IMG/VR virus record: IMGVR_UViG_3300028044_000015
Coordinates: 1-46,951 of that record
Strand: one strand, 5' to 3'
Length of the DNA stretch: 46,951 bases
Origin: a virus
Part shown: positions 8,116 to 15,937 of the stretch, in pieces
Layout: each line of letters opens with the position of its first letter
Numbering within the stretch: position 1 is the first letter of the stretch
Notes under the pieces: generated by a model
The model's input: the letters and a program-made list of their open reading frames with translations, nothing else
Database searches by the model: none
Told to the model about the DNA's origin: nothing
Translations under genes and position numbers: made by a program

Positions 8116-8711
8116 ATCGCTGCAAAAATTAGGTTTTCTCCGTTGCGGTGTATTTCGGTTAATTCGTAGCCAGCGCAATACTCAATATACTTTTTGGGGT
8201 CAATTCCGTTGTACTCTACGCATACGCATTTTACATCGGTAAGGTCTATTTGGCTCAACACTTCAAAATCCATGCCCTCAATATCAATATTGATAAAGTC
8301 AAACGTGCGCCCGTTCATTATGCTCTTAACCGTATCGCAAGGCACTTGCACCTCTGTAAATTGTTCGTTAATCCATCGCTGTTTCTCGCTTTCGATTATC
8401 GTACTGACTAAGCTAACATCTTCACCGCCTAAATGCGTGCCGCTTTCATAAAACGTAATAAAGCCCTTGTACGGGGCTATCGCTACATTAACTACTTCTA
8501 CCCTGTCATTGTCTTTATAAAGCGTTTGCGCTAGGCTTGCAGCGGTTTCGCTGGCATCTACTAACATACCACTCCAGCCGTTTAAAGCAATAGCACGGGT
8601 GTTGCTAAATGTTGCCCCATCATTGCAGCCTAAATCTAAAAACGTACCGATGTAGTGTTCGCCAAAGTAGTCTAATATTACTTGCTGCTCGTTGTTTTGT
8701 GAATACCTCAT
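8112..8711 (-). CDS. FkbM-type methyltransferase
   Basis: This 199-residue protein matches the FkbM pattern: TFLDLGCNDGATFSNT (motif I), GMLVDASE (motif II), VNVAIAPYKG and FINIDIEGMDFEVL, the last being the hallmark DIEGxD segment. FkbM enzymes typically O-methylate sugars or polyketides. Both ends show 4-nt ATGA overlaps with neighbouring glycosyltransferases, which argues for joint action on one glycan. Confidence 0.8.
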   Translation of the reverse strand: MRYSQNNEQQVILDYFGEHYIGTFLDLGCNDGATFSNTRAIALNGWSGMLVDASETAASLAQTLYKDNDRVEVVNVAIAPYKGFITFYESGTHLGGEDVSLVSTIIESEKQRWINEQFTEVQVPCDTVKSIMNGRTFDFINIDIEGMDFEVLSQIDLTDVKCVCVEYNGIDPKKYIEYCAGYELTEIHRNGENLIFAAI

Positions 8712-9265
8712 TTGCCTTGTGTGCTTATTGCTGCTTGAAAATCGTAATGGTACATATCTTTGTTAATATACACCTCTGTTTTAAGTAACGGGCGTAGCCT
8801 GTTTGAATAGTCCGCATCTTCACCGCTATTAATACCCCTCGGAAACTTAACCCTTAAAGCGAGTTCCCGTTTAACAGGGCAAAGGTGGTTTATAGTCCGA
8901 TAATACACCCCGTTCAATTCGTACCAACTGTCAAACGTATTACTAATCTTAAAGTTGTGGCGGTCTTTGCCATTGGTCGTCATGTAACCGTCAAAGCCCA
9001 CGCAATCGGGTTTACTTTCAATAGCCTTTAGTAGTTCACTAACGTAGTAACTCGGCACTAGGTCGTCATCGTCTATAAATACTATGTAGTCGCCTTTAGC
9101 CTTGTCTAGTAACTCGTTGCGCTTATCGCTTATTTTCTTTTGGCGGTTGTCAATCGAAACTAACACCTCCGCATTAATATCGCTTTGCATATCTAGTGTA
9201 GCCAATAACCTAGCTAACAAGTGGCTACGGCTTTCGATTGAGCATATTAAAATTGATAGCTTCAT
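8708..9265 (-). CDS. GT2 family glycosyltransferase
   Basis: This 185-residue protein starts with MKLSILICSIESR, then VLVSIDNRQK and YIVFIDDDDLVP, the donor-binding Asp cluster of GT-A family 2 enzymes. The later NSGEDADYSNRL segment fits the catalytic ED motif of this family. It is short but looks complete, and it is coupled by 4-nt overlaps to genes on both sides. Confidence 0.8.
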   Translation of the reverse strand: MKLSILICSIESRSHLLARLLATLDMQSDINAEVLVSIDNRQKKISDKRNELLDKAKGDYIVFIDDDDLVPSYYVSELLKAIESKPDCVGFDGYMTTNGKDRHNFKISNTFDSWYELNGVYYRTINHLCPVKRELALRVKFPRGINSGEDADYSNRLRPLLKTEVYINKDMYHYDFQAAISTQGK

Positions 9266-9939
9266 AGCCCGTAATTATTTAACCTCCGTTTGGTGTGTAG
9301 CGTTTGCCCTTGTGTCCACATACCATTAGAACGGTTGTAAGTGTTATCGCTTTGCCCTTGTAGTTCCTTTGTCGGGTTACTAGGGTGCAAGTGTGGGAAC
9401 TTTAAATCGGGTGCAAATACTAAACCGTTTATTATCCTCGCTACATGGTACAAGTCCTCATCGCAAAACATTGATTTGTATTCGGGGTGGAAGAAATACC
9501 CAAACCGATTGTAAAACGCTTTAGTCATTATCGGTATGGTTAACACGGCTACGCCCATCGGTTGCAAACAGTCGTCAACCTTTAGTATTTGCTCTAGGTT
9601 AATATCCATTTTATCCGCTATCAACCTATCCCAATGTTTCGGGCAATCAAAGTCGTCACTAAGGTAAATCAGTATATTGCCTGTGGCGTACTTAGCCGCT
9701 GCATTAGTCGCACCCACTACATACCCATCGCTTGTATTCTCACGTACTATGTGATGCGCCCCAAATAACCGTACATAGTCATCGTATCTCGGCTCGTCTA
9801 AGTCCAATGATAAAATATGTTCAATGGTTATCTTTGATGTACCGTTGTTGTGGGCTTCGCTTTTAGCTAGCCAATTAAGGTAGTTAGCGTGCGCCATTTC
9901 GGGGCGACTGCGGCTGGGGTGTATTAGGCTTATTCTCAT
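9262..9939 (-). CDS. GT2-like glycosyltransferase
   Basis: This 225-residue protein starts MRISLIHPSRSRPE, a common beginning of GT2 enzymes. NAAAKYATGNILIYLSDDFD carries the donor-binding Asp cluster and FCDEDLYHVA the likely catalytic acidic motif. ATGA-type overlaps on both sides place it firmly in the sugar operon. The transferred sugar is unknown. Confidence 0.75.
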   Translation of the reverse strand: MRISLIHPSRSRPEMAHANYLNWLAKSEAHNNGTSKITIEHILSLDLDEPRYDDYVRLFGAHHIVRENTSDGYVVGATNAAAKYATGNILIYLSDDFDCPKHWDRLIADKMDINLEQILKVDDCLQPMGVAVLTIPIMTKAFYNRFGYFFHPEYKSMFCDEDLYHVARIINGLVFAPDLKFPHLHPSNPTKELQGQSDNTYNRSNGMWTQGQTLHTKRRLNNYGL

Positions 9940-10340
9940 GCAAATGCTTTTTTTACTTGACTATCTAATTTATCATTGCCAGTCATTAGCCAATCTATTC
10001 TTTCTTTCCAATGCTCCCATAAGTTCTGTATAAAATATTCAAACGTGGCAATTGGGTAGCTATTATTAATTATGCTAGTTGATATATTGCCAATAATCCT
10101 ATTTGGTTTTTCAGCAAAGTATTTTACATTTGTTGGGCAAAACGGATAATCCATTAAATATTTACTTGTATCTATTCCCGAAATAAAACCACCGAATAAC
10201 CCTGTTTTTACCGTTGGAGAATAATATGCAATATCGGTAAAGTTATGCAAGTATCTAGGCTTTGCAAGTGATAGCATATGAACTACATAAGCACCGTAAG
10301 CCGCTTGTTTAGTTTGCCAATCTTGTATGTCTAGTTTCAT
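9936..10340 (-). CDS. Hypothetical protein in sugar cluster, 134 aa
   Basis: I do not recognise this 134-residue protein. It is rich in aromatic residues (NFTDIAYYSPTV, IATFEYFIQNLWEHW) with no signal peptide or clear membrane segment. It is coupled to its neighbours by 4-nt overlaps, so it probably belongs to the same pathway. Its base composition appears somewhat more AT-rich than its neighbours by eye. Confidence 0.6.
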   Translation of the reverse strand: MKLDIQDWQTKQAAYGAYVVHMLSLAKPRYLHNFTDIAYYSPTVKTGLFGGFISGIDTSKYLMDYPFCPTNVKYFAEKPNRIIGNISTSIINNSYPIATFEYFIQNLWEHWKERIDWLMTGNDKLDSQVKKAFA

Positions 10341-10804
10341 TTTACGGCTTTTAGTTGTTCGGTTGTCGGTACTTTCGCAGCGTTAACGTGCTCGTTAATC
10401 TCCCATATCCTTGCATACCATTCAGGCGTTTCACGTTGCGGCATTTCCTTTGTCAAGACCTCTAATACGCTTGCCTTATCAGTTTTTCGGTCTATACATA
10501 CCCTTACTTTTTTCAGAACATCTAAGTAATGGTTTTTGCAAAACTCCATATATTGACCTAGCCACCACTCTTGTTGCGCCTTATCCTTCCTCATACTTTC
10601 AATGTAGTGCAGCTTTACCTGTATATTTGTTTCTAAGTCAAATATCTCAATACCTAGCTGCCAATATTCCACGCTATCGGGTTCGGCTTTATCTAGCGCC
10701 TTTTGCTTTGCTCCTTTATATCCTTCAATTAGGGATACATTTCGATGTTCACGGGCAAACCTATCTTGCCAGTCTTGTTCTAACTTGTCTTTATCGAACT
10801 CCAT
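10337..10804 (-). CDS. Hypothetical helical protein, 155 aa
   Basis: This 155-residue, highly charged and helical protein (LEQDWQDRFAREHRNVS; IESMRKDKAQQEWWLGQYME) has no recognised domain. It overlaps the upstream glycosyltransferase by 25 nt and the downstream gene by 4 nt. A structural or partner role in the sugar operon is possible but not supported by motifs. Confidence 0.6.
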   Translation of the reverse strand: MEFDKDKLEQDWQDRFAREHRNVSLIEGYKGAKQKALDKAEPDSVEYWQLGIEIFDLETNIQVKLHYIESMRKDKAQQEWWLGQYMEFCKNHYLDVLKKVRVCIDRKTDKASVLEVLTKEMPQRETPEWYARIWEINEHVNAAKVPTTEQLKAVK

Positions 10805-11466
10805 TGGGGGTTTCTTTTATGTGTTGAAATTATATCGGTTACTATCACGGGGGTTATGCCTGCTCTCATGCTGTCAAGGTGAAACCAACTATCGCTAAAC
10901 TTACCTAACTGGTTTGGGTCATGCCTAAACTTTACCTTTTCGAGCAAGTTACGGCTAAACAGGCTACACCCTATTGATGGTACGCCTGTCTTTAGTTTGC
11001 CATCAAAAAACCCTATGCAGCTTTCGGGCGGTGGTACATCAAACCGCCTGTATGTGGCTTGGTTAATACCCATCAACTGAACGCCAACGGTGGTATTTAA
11101 TCCTTCCTTCAAAAAGTATGGCACGTTAATGTTATCGGTACGGTAAACTAGTAGCCGTTCAATAGTGTCTTGTGGGCAAAAGTTATCACATTCCAAACTA
11201 AACAGATAATCAAACCCGTTGGTTAGTGCGTACTCTCTTATCAGTTCTTGTGATGCTGCGATATACGCTTCGGGTCTGCCTTTAGGTTCTACCCTGCGTA
11301 CATCAAAACCCTTTATTGTCTTGTGCCATTTCGGGTCGTTGCTGTTATCCACTAGAATAATATGCAAGTTAGGATAGGTAAGTGTCCTAATGAACTTCAG
11401 CCACTCGTCAAGTACGTACGCCTTGCGCTGGTTTATTGGTGCTCCGAGTAGTATTTTGGGTATCAT
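10780..11466 (-). CDS. GT2 family glycosyltransferase, 228 aa
   Basis: The protein opens with KILLGAPINQRKAYVLDEW and continues with IILVDNSND (nucleotide-binding Asp) and FDYLFSLECDNFCPQDTI, where ECDN replaces the usual DDD/DxD donor motif. It is the first enzyme of the sugar and methyl cluster in transcription order. Its ATG overlaps the stop of a 45-residue gene as TAATG. Confidence 0.75.
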   Translation of the reverse strand: MIPKILLGAPINQRKAYVLDEWLKFIRTLTYPNLHIILVDNSNDPKWHKTIKGFDVRRVEPKGRPEAYIAASQELIREYALTNGFDYLFSLECDNFCPQDTIERLLVYRTDNINVPYFLKEGLNTTVGVQLMGINQATYRRFDVPPPESCIGFFDGKLKTGVPSIGCSLFSRNLLEKVKFRHDPNQLGKFSDSWFHLDSMRAGITPVIVTDIISTHKRNPQWSSIKTS

Positions 11467-11603
11467 TAGTTTAATTGTGGGTCAAACGGGAACACCCCGT
11501 ATCGTCTGTAATGTACTATCGCATTAAATTGAGCATACAACGTGGGGTAACAGTTCAATAATGCCTGCTGTATATCCGCTTCGTTGGCTTGCTCTATCGT
11601 CAT
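11466..11603 (-). CDS. Small protein, 45 aa
   Basis: ATG 11601-11603 overlaps the stop of the preceding gene as ATGA, and the stop overlaps the next start as TAATG, so this short frame fills a gap exactly and is probably real. The sequence begins MTIEQANEADIQQALLNCY and ends VFPFDPQLN. No family is recognised. Confidence 0.65.
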   Translation of the reverse strand: MTIEQANEADIQQALLNCYPTLYAQFNAIVHYRRYGVFPFDPQLN

Positions 11604-11809
11604 AATCCAAATGGCTGTTCTTTATTAACCAATTCCGTTAATGCGATACACGCCTCATGCCTGCCTATTATTGCACGTTCAAAAATATTATGCCAATTTA
11701 AATGATACCACTTTTTTAATTGCAGTACATAAAACTGGTCTAATCCTGTTTGCTCTTTATTCACCCCAACAACGGGTTTAATCCTGTATTTAATCTTAAA
11801 TATACTCAT
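11600..11809 (-). CDS. Hypothetical protein, 69 aa
   Basis: The protein starts MSIFKIKYRIKPVVGVN and contains two Trp residues in KKWYHLNWHNIF. No family is recognised. It overlaps its neighbours by 4 nt on each side, consistent with the compact late operon. Confidence 0.6.
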   Translation of the reverse strand: MSIFKIKYRIKPVVGVNKEQTGLDQFYVLQLKKWYHLNWHNIFERAIIGRHEACIALTELVNKEQPFGL

Positions 11810-12027
11810 ATCCTATCGGTTGCTTTTAGTGCGTTCTCGAATGCTCTATCTCTGAATCTGCCCCCGTTACGTGCGCCACGTTCCTTCAGCCGTGCCAGTC
11901 GTAATTGCGCAGCGGCTTCGGCTCTGTCTTCATACGGGTATGTTTGCCTGCCGTTTATTACATCAAGTTCGGTAATACCGTACTGGTATGTTTTGCTTTC
12001 AGGGTAATATCGGTCAACTATTTTCAT
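11806..12027 (-). CDS. Hypothetical basic protein, 73 aa
   Basis: ATG 12025-12027 is chosen over the TTG at 12033, which lies inside the TATATTTG promoter-like box. The protein has an acidic/aromatic N-terminus (KIVDRYYPESKTYQYG) and an Arg/Ala-rich C-terminus (AEAAAQLRLARLKERGAR). No family is recognised. It is the first gene after the tail chaperone. Confidence 0.6.
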   Translation of the reverse strand: MKIVDRYYPESKTYQYGITELDVINGRQTYPYEDRAEAAAQLRLARLKERGARNGGRFRDRAFENALKATDRI

Positions 12028-12030
12028 GCT

Positions 12031-12038
12031 CAAATATA
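12031..12038 (-). promoter_or_regulatory. TATATTTG promoter-like box
   Basis: The minus strand reads TATATTTG, then 3 nt, then ATG. The same close spacing occurs before the tail-terminator (1814) and portal (37297) genes, suggesting very short-leader or leaderless late messages. Confidence 0.4.
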
Positions 12039-12050
12039 ATTAATTATCTG

Positions 12051-12329
12051 CTACTTAACAACTTCACTCATGTAAATCTGCATCTTGTATTCAACTTTAC
12101 TACTCATGCGCTTGTGCATTATGTACGCAAACACTTCATGCACGGGTAAAGATTTTACTATACTATCCTTGCTGATGTCGGGGCTTGCTTCCCTTAGTGT
12201 GGCATACCACCCGAACGGGGCTAACTTATCCTCGCCAGCCCGTTGACCTGCTGCTTTGTGTTTTGCCGTTCTGTAATCTCCGCTAGTCGGTTTGATAAAT
12301 GTGTTGTATATCCACGCCCTAACCTCGCA
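12051..12329 (-). CDS. -1 frameshift extension of the tail chaperone (T-like part, 92 codons)
   Basis: This frame has no start codon of its own but is open for 92 codons directly behind the T9 slippery run, in the -1 frame of the 200-residue gene. It begins CEVRAWIYNTFIKPTSGDYR and ends YKMQIYMSEVVK. A -1 slip would fuse it to the first 165 residues of the upstream frame, giving a 257-residue product. This is the layout of lambda G/GT-type tail assembly chaperones. The region 12051-12220 would otherwise be an unexplained gap in a tightly packed genome. Confidence 0.75.
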   Translation of the reverse strand, partial: CEVRAWIYNTFIKPTSGDYRTAKHKAAGQRAGEDKLAPFGWYATLREASPDISKDSIVKSLPVHEVFAYIMHKRMSSKVEYKMQIYMSEVVK

Positions 12330-12823
12330 AAAAAAAAGAACGCACTAGCCGCATCTCTCGCATCCATATCCAAAAACTCGTTTGCTTTTTCGGTAACGTG
12401 TCCCTCCCCTTCGTACAAGTAAGCTAACACCATTGGCATAGCCCTGTGAATGTGCGTAGTGTTATCCATTATCGTTAGGGCTTCGATGCAGTTTCCAAAT
12501 TCGATATTTCCGTACGGTATTCTTTTTGCCCCCATGTCCATTAGCAATGGCTCACAAGCGGTGTAGGTTTTGCCGTTCACCTCAATAAAAGGTACTTCGT
12601 AAGGCTTTGGAAGGTATAACCCTTGTACGGCTATTTCAAGCATACCCACGACCTCTGTAACGGGTTTGGCTAGTAGTTCCGCTTCGGTCTTATCCGTGCA
12701 AACTAGTAGCACTTTATAAGCCTGTTTAGGGTAACTTACTAGCATATCCGTTCCTGTCATATCGTCTGTAATGTCAACACCTATCAAGGCATCCATTACT
12801 TGTATGTACTGTCGTAGTGTCAT
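12221..12823 (-). CDS. Tail assembly chaperone, short form (G-like, 200 aa)
   Basis: This 200-residue protein starts MTLRQYIQVMDALIGVD and overlaps the terminase stop by one base. It is alpha/beta without catalytic motifs. Near its end, codons TTC TTT TTT TTT (residues 162-165) form a slippery tract, and the -1 frame behind it codes for 92 further residues. Tail chaperones of siphophages are made in two forms by such slips and coat the tape measure during tail assembly. Here the gene is about 14 kb of late-operon sequence (across the circular join) upstream of the tape-measure gene instead of next to it. Confidence 0.7.
   Translation of the reverse strand: MTLRQYIQVMDALIGVDITDDMTGTDMLVSYPKQAYKVLLVCTDKTEAELLAKPVTEVVGMLEIAVQGLYLPKPYEVPFIEVNGKTYTACEPLLMDMGAKRIPYGNIEFGNCIEALTIMDNTTHIHRAMPMVLAYLYEGEGHVTEKANEFLDMDARDAASAFFFFARLGRGYTTHLSNRLAEITERQNTKQQVNGLARIS
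12329..12337 (-). promoter_or_regulatory. Slippery T9 run (programmed -1 frameshift site)
   Basis: Nine T residues on the minus strand are read in frame as TTT TTT TTT after TTC, so the heptamer T TTT TTT is in the correct phase for tandem -1 slippage. A slip here leaves the 200-residue frame and enters the open 92-codon frame directly. Confidence 0.7.
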
Positions 12824-14022
12824 TAGTAGTATATTTGGTTTTTAGGTTGACCCATTAACCCCGTACAGGCGTAGCGTGCCGCATCTATGGTATGGTTGAA
12901 CGCATCAATAGGCTTGTTTAATAAATTACCCATCTTATCGCTTGCCCATGTATAGTTTTTCAATTCCTTCATAATGTCGGGGCTTTGACAAAATACTAAC
13001 GGATATTGTTTCATTAGTTGGATACCCAAATTAATGCTATCCGCACCCTTTACCGTTGGCTTGATGTTGAACCCTTGGCGGTATATTTCCTCAATTGATT
13101 TTGGCTCTGCACTATCAGCAAAGATAACGTCATTTCGTGTAACGCCCAAACCTCGCATCTTATCGCAAATGTCAGAGTTAGTCAACCCGTAACCGTATAT
13201 TAGCTGCCTAACGTAAATTGCGCCCTCTGAATAGCGTATGTGTACTAAAGCGGTAGGATCGTTAGTAAAACCAAAATCAAGCCCGTAGGCTTCGCTTGTG
13301 AAGTGTTGCGGAAATTCGCCCGTTTCGTATTTGTCGAATATCTTACCTTGCTTACCGCTGCCCCACTCACCCAGTACAACTACCCTGTAATATTCGGGGT
13401 CGATTTCCAATAGGCTTTCCATTTTGCGGATATAGTCGGGGTGTAAGTTCCGTATATTGCAATGGTAGGTAGTATGGATAAACTCGCACTCTGAATAGTT
13501 GGTATCGTGAAACTTGGTTTTTAGCCAGCAGTCCTCATTCTCGGTATTATAGCTTAAAACAATCTTTAGCTTTTTGCCTTTGGTTGTTCTTAATGATAGG
13601 TCAAACTTATTAAAGTCTGTATAACTCACCTCATCGGCTTCCTCAACCCATGCGTAGTTGACCTCTGTAATTGATTTCATTTTAGCCGTTGCGCTGCCGC
13701 TACTTGCACGAAACCCTTTAGCGATTATCTTGTTGCCGTTTAGCTTGCATTCTATTTCCATTGTGTTTTCTCGAATGTGAAATAGGTGCTCCATGCCGCT
13801 ACCATTTATAATATCTTTTAGCTGTTGGAACTGTGAACCTCGAATGTCGCTAAAATTGGCACGGGCTATAACGCAACGAAAATAGTCTTGTTCAACCATG
13901 TTGATTACAATATCCTGTGCAGCGGTGTAGCTTTTCGCACTGCCACGCCCTCCCCACAAGCAAACATAACGCTTATTGGTTGACTTTAGACTATTATACG
14001 CACGGTTAAAATTTAACTCCAT
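12823..14022 (-). CDS. terL: Terminase large subunit
   Basis: This 399-residue protein is the DNA-packaging motor. It has Walker A at 24-31 (GGRGSAKS), Walker B at 121-130 (VNYAWVEEAD), and an RNase H-like nuclease with D249 (GLDFGFTNDP), D303 (FADSAEP) and D380 near the C-terminus (FNHTIDAARYA). Length and motifs fit the PBSX/Terminase_3 group. It follows the small terminase with one short gene between and overlaps the tail chaperone by one base. Confidence 0.95.
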   Translation of the reverse strand: MELNFNRAYNSLKSTNKRYVCLWGGRGSAKSYTAAQDIVINMVEQDYFRCVIARANFSDIRGSQFQQLKDIINGSGMEHLFHIRENTMEIECKLNGNKIIAKGFRASSGSATAKMKSITEVNYAWVEEADEVSYTDFNKFDLSLRTTKGKKLKIVLSYNTENEDCWLKTKFHDTNYSECEFIHTTYHCNIRNLHPDYIRKMESLLEIDPEYYRVVVLGEWGSGKQGKIFDKYETGEFPQHFTSEAYGLDFGFTNDPTALVHIRYSEGAIYVRQLIYGYGLTNSDICDKMRGLGVTRNDVIFADSAEPKSIEEIYRQGFNIKPTVKGADSINLGIQLMKQYPLVFCQSPDIMKELKNYTWASDKMGNLLNKPIDAFNHTIDAARYACTGLMGQPKNQIYY

Positions 14023-14226
14023 TTAAACCAATTCAGTCTTTACAAAGGTAATGTTTGTTTTCTTATGGAAGTACCTATCTTTATTAGGGTTGTCTTTAAG
14101 GTAACTCGTTGCGCTGTGGTAGCTAACCCCGTGAGCCTTACACGCCTGTTTTAATGTCTTGTAGGCTAGGTAAAAGGTTTCGCCACGTACCGTTGTGATG
14201 GGTACTATTATTATCTTACCTTTCAT
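14023..14226 (-). CDS. Small HTH-like protein, 67 aa
   Basis: This 67-residue basic protein lies between the terminase genes. The segment TLKQACKAHGVSYHSATSYL looks like a helix-turn-helix of the kind seen in small phage DNA-binding proteins. It ends directly before the terminase large start. A regulatory or packaging-accessory role is possible. Confidence 0.5.
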   Translation of the reverse strand: MKGKIIIVPITTVRGETFYLAYKTLKQACKAHGVSYHSATSYLKDNPNKDRYFHKKTNITFVKTELV

Positions 14227-14269
14227 TTATTATCATTTACACAACTAAACCCCGATAAGAATTGTGCCT

Positions 14270-14647
14270 TTATTCGGGTTTGCTCATATCAACGTGCTTA
14301 ATTACTATCGTGTTGTCTATCTTATCACCTCCGCTGGTTACATCTACCTTGCTCATGCTTAGTGCGTTCCTTTCGTCTGTCGTGGCTATTAGCTTGTATA
14401 GGCTTAATTGCAATGCTGGCGCTTCGCTTTTGTACCACTTGCTACGCATACTCGTTTTTACTTCGATGCGGTTGCGTTCAAGTAGTTCGTCTATTTCCTT
14501 TCTATCGTTCGTTTCGTTCGCAAAATGTTCGTAAAAAGCTGTTTTGCCACACGGTATAAACGCAACAACATCCTCAATAAAGAATAGCTTGTGTTTCTCT
14601 ATTGCGGCTAAAGCTTGTTTCTTTAGCGTTGCGGTGTTATATGCCAT
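14270..14647 (-). CDS. terS: Terminase small subunit
   Basis: This 125-residue protein has an N-terminal helix-turn-helix (IEDVVAFIPCGKTAFYEHF), a charged helical middle (EIDELLERNRIEVKTSMR) and the SKWYKSEAPALQLSLYKLIA segment, which I recognise from small terminases of Bacteroidota phages. Its position just upstream of the large subunit supports the call. It would recognise viral DNA and load the motor. Confidence 0.75.
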   Translation of the reverse strand: MAYNTATLKKQALAAIEKHKLFFIEDVVAFIPCGKTAFYEHFANETNDRKEIDELLERNRIEVKTSMRSKWYKSEAPALQLSLYKLIATTDERNALSMSKVDVTSGGDKIDNTIVIKHVDMSKPE

Positions 14648-14858
14648 TACTTTTTATTTTGTCTAACCATTGCAATTTGATTTGATTAGCTATTTGTGCT
14701 GTCATTACTGGTGGTACACTCATGCCGATTAAATACTTTGGCTCGATGTTCTTAAAGTTGTAATCCATTGGATATGTTCCACATTGCTTTAATTCATTAT
14801 TGGATAGCGCTTTTTTCTTTTCATAATGATACAATTCACTTCCACTTGCAAACCCCAC
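14637..14858 (-). pseudogene. C-terminal remnant of a C5-cytosine DNA methyltransferase
   Basis: The 73-codon frame (GTG start) contains ALSNNELKQCGTYPMDYNF and LIGMSVPPVMTAQIANQI, matching the last motifs (IX-X region) of phage C5-cytosine methyltransferases. The catalytic core, including the PC and ENV motifs, is absent. The frame overlaps the end of the ParB gene, and a heptamer A AAA AAG in the ParB frame could shift ribosomes into it. Phages often pair a ParB domain with such a methylase, so this looks like the scar of an internal deletion. Confidence 0.6.
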
Positions 14859-15229
14859 TCGTTCAACTCATCGCTATTCCACTCGTTTGCCAGCAATTCC
14901 CAGTCCCATTCACCAAAGCCTACGTTATCCTTGATTATAAACTGCCGTTGTTCCTGCTCGGTCAATTCGCTGGCTTGCTTTACCCATGTATCGGGTATTT
15001 CCTCGTATTTAAGGTGTTGTAGGGCTTTTAAGCGCATATTGCCACCGAGTAGTACATTATCTTCGTTTACTACCATTGGGCGTAATTCAAGCATCTTTGG
15101 GAACTCCTTGATAGAGTTAACTAGCTTGTGGAACTTATCGTCTTTAATTACCCTCGGATTGCTTGGGTTTGGTTTTATTGTACTTAGCTTTATCATCTTG
15201 TTGTATTCGCTTGGTCTACCTGCTGGCAT
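14789..15229 (-). CDS. ParB/Srx-domain protein
   Basis: This 146-residue protein opens with a short basic stretch and then a ParB-type N-terminal domain: IKPNPSNPRVIKDDKFHKLV, followed by PMVVNEDNVLLGGNMRLKAL, the GGNMR motif replacing the usual GxxR. Phage ParB-domain proteins of this type are usually linked to DNA methylases or nucleases, not to partition. The last 20 residues are lysine-rich and look like a readout of the neighbouring methylase sequence in another frame, which suggests that the original C-terminus was lost. Confidence 0.75.
   Translation of the reverse strand: MPAGRPSEYNKMIKLSTIKPNPSNPRVIKDDKFHKLVNSIKEFPKMLELRPMVVNEDNVLLGGNMRLKALQHLKYEEIPDTWVKQASELTEQEQRQFIIKDNVGFGEWDWELLANEWNSDELNEWGLQVEVNCIIMKRKKRYPIMN
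14810..14816 (-). promoter_or_regulatory. A AAA AAG heptamer in the ParB gene
   Basis: In the ParB frame the codons read AGA AAA AAG, so A AAA AAG is in phase for -1 slippage, the strongest known bacterial shift heptamer. The -1 frame continues directly into the methylase remnant. It may be a functional shift site or a by-product of an A6 run at a deletion scar. Confidence 0.35.
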
Positions 15230-15509
15230 AATTACTTTTTAAACTCATTTCACTTATAATAAATTCTTCCGCAGTTGCGTATTCCCATTTTGTTTCCTTT
15301 GGTAATACTTCTACATACGCACTTTGCCCTGCAACAAGTATGCAGTTATCTTCGTTGTAATCATTCTTATGGTACACTATGCCGTTATACTTAACGTACG
15401 TACTACGAATTACTATTTCAGCAAAAGTATCTGACGCATCTTTAAGCATGGTTAGCTTATAAGATAAATAGCAGCATAGTAAAGCTAGTAATATAATAAT
15501 GATTAACAT
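15216..15509 (-). CDS. Single-pass membrane protein, 97 aa
   Basis: An N-terminal membrane segment (LIIIILLALLCCYLSY) is followed by a soluble region with beta character (IVIRSTYVKYNGIVYHK). No family is recognised. It overlaps the ParB gene by 14 nt and the upstream gene by 7 nt. It may sit in the inner membrane with the C-terminus in the cytoplasm or periplasm. Confidence 0.6.
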   Translation of the reverse strand: MLIIIILLALLCCYLSYKLTMLKDASDTFAEIVIRSTYVKYNGIVYHKNDYNEDNCILVAGQSAYVEVLPKETKWEYATAEEFIISEMSLKSNYASR

Positions 15510-15895
15510 GGCTTGACAAGTTCAATTTTCAAATCTTTTAAATCGCCACCGCCTTCGGTAAAATCATTCTCGGATTGCAATAAGTCTTGGTATGCGGCTC
15601 GATAGCTTTTGTGCGCTACTATCTGCAAAAAATCGCCATTACCTGTTTTATTGTAGTGCAATATAGCTTTAAACGCTTGTAATAAATCATCGGTAACAAA
15701 CGTAAAGCCATTGTCGTTAGTTATTATCCATACTTGGTAATCGCTTATGCACATCCAATCAATAAAACTTAGCATAGTGGTTTTGCCGTACTCAATGCTT
15801 TGCCGTTTGTCATTTAGCTTGAAGTTTATTACGCTGTCAAATCGCATCTCAACATCTGAATACTTATCAATAAATCGGGCTAGTTTGTTGCTCAT
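15503..15895 (-). CDS. Hypothetical protein, 130 aa
   Basis: This soluble 130-residue protein contains FIDWMCISDYQVWIITNDNG and an acidic C-terminal region rich in Gly and Asp. No family is recognised. It is the first gene after a TATCTTTG promoter-like box at 15938, with a leader of about 40 nt. Confidence 0.6.
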   Translation of the reverse strand: MSNKLARFIDKYSDVEMRFDSVINFKLNDKRQSIEYGKTTMLSFIDWMCISDYQVWIITNDNGFTFVTDDLLQAFKAILHYNKTGNGDFLQIVAHKSYRAAYQDLLQSENDFTEGGGDLKDLKIELVKPC

Positions 15896-15937
15896 TGTCT
15901 TATGGTTTAGCTATTAGGTTATTGGTTTAGGTTTATA

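Noticed and set aside
12329-12337. Sequencing error in the A9/T9 run
   Set aside because: Both frames are coding and the -1 frame is open for 92 codons exactly behind the run, as expected for a tail chaperone; read data would still be useful.
14023-14226. Xis or repressor of a lysogeny module
   Set aside because: No integrase, attachment site or divergent repressor promoter is visible anywhere in the genome.
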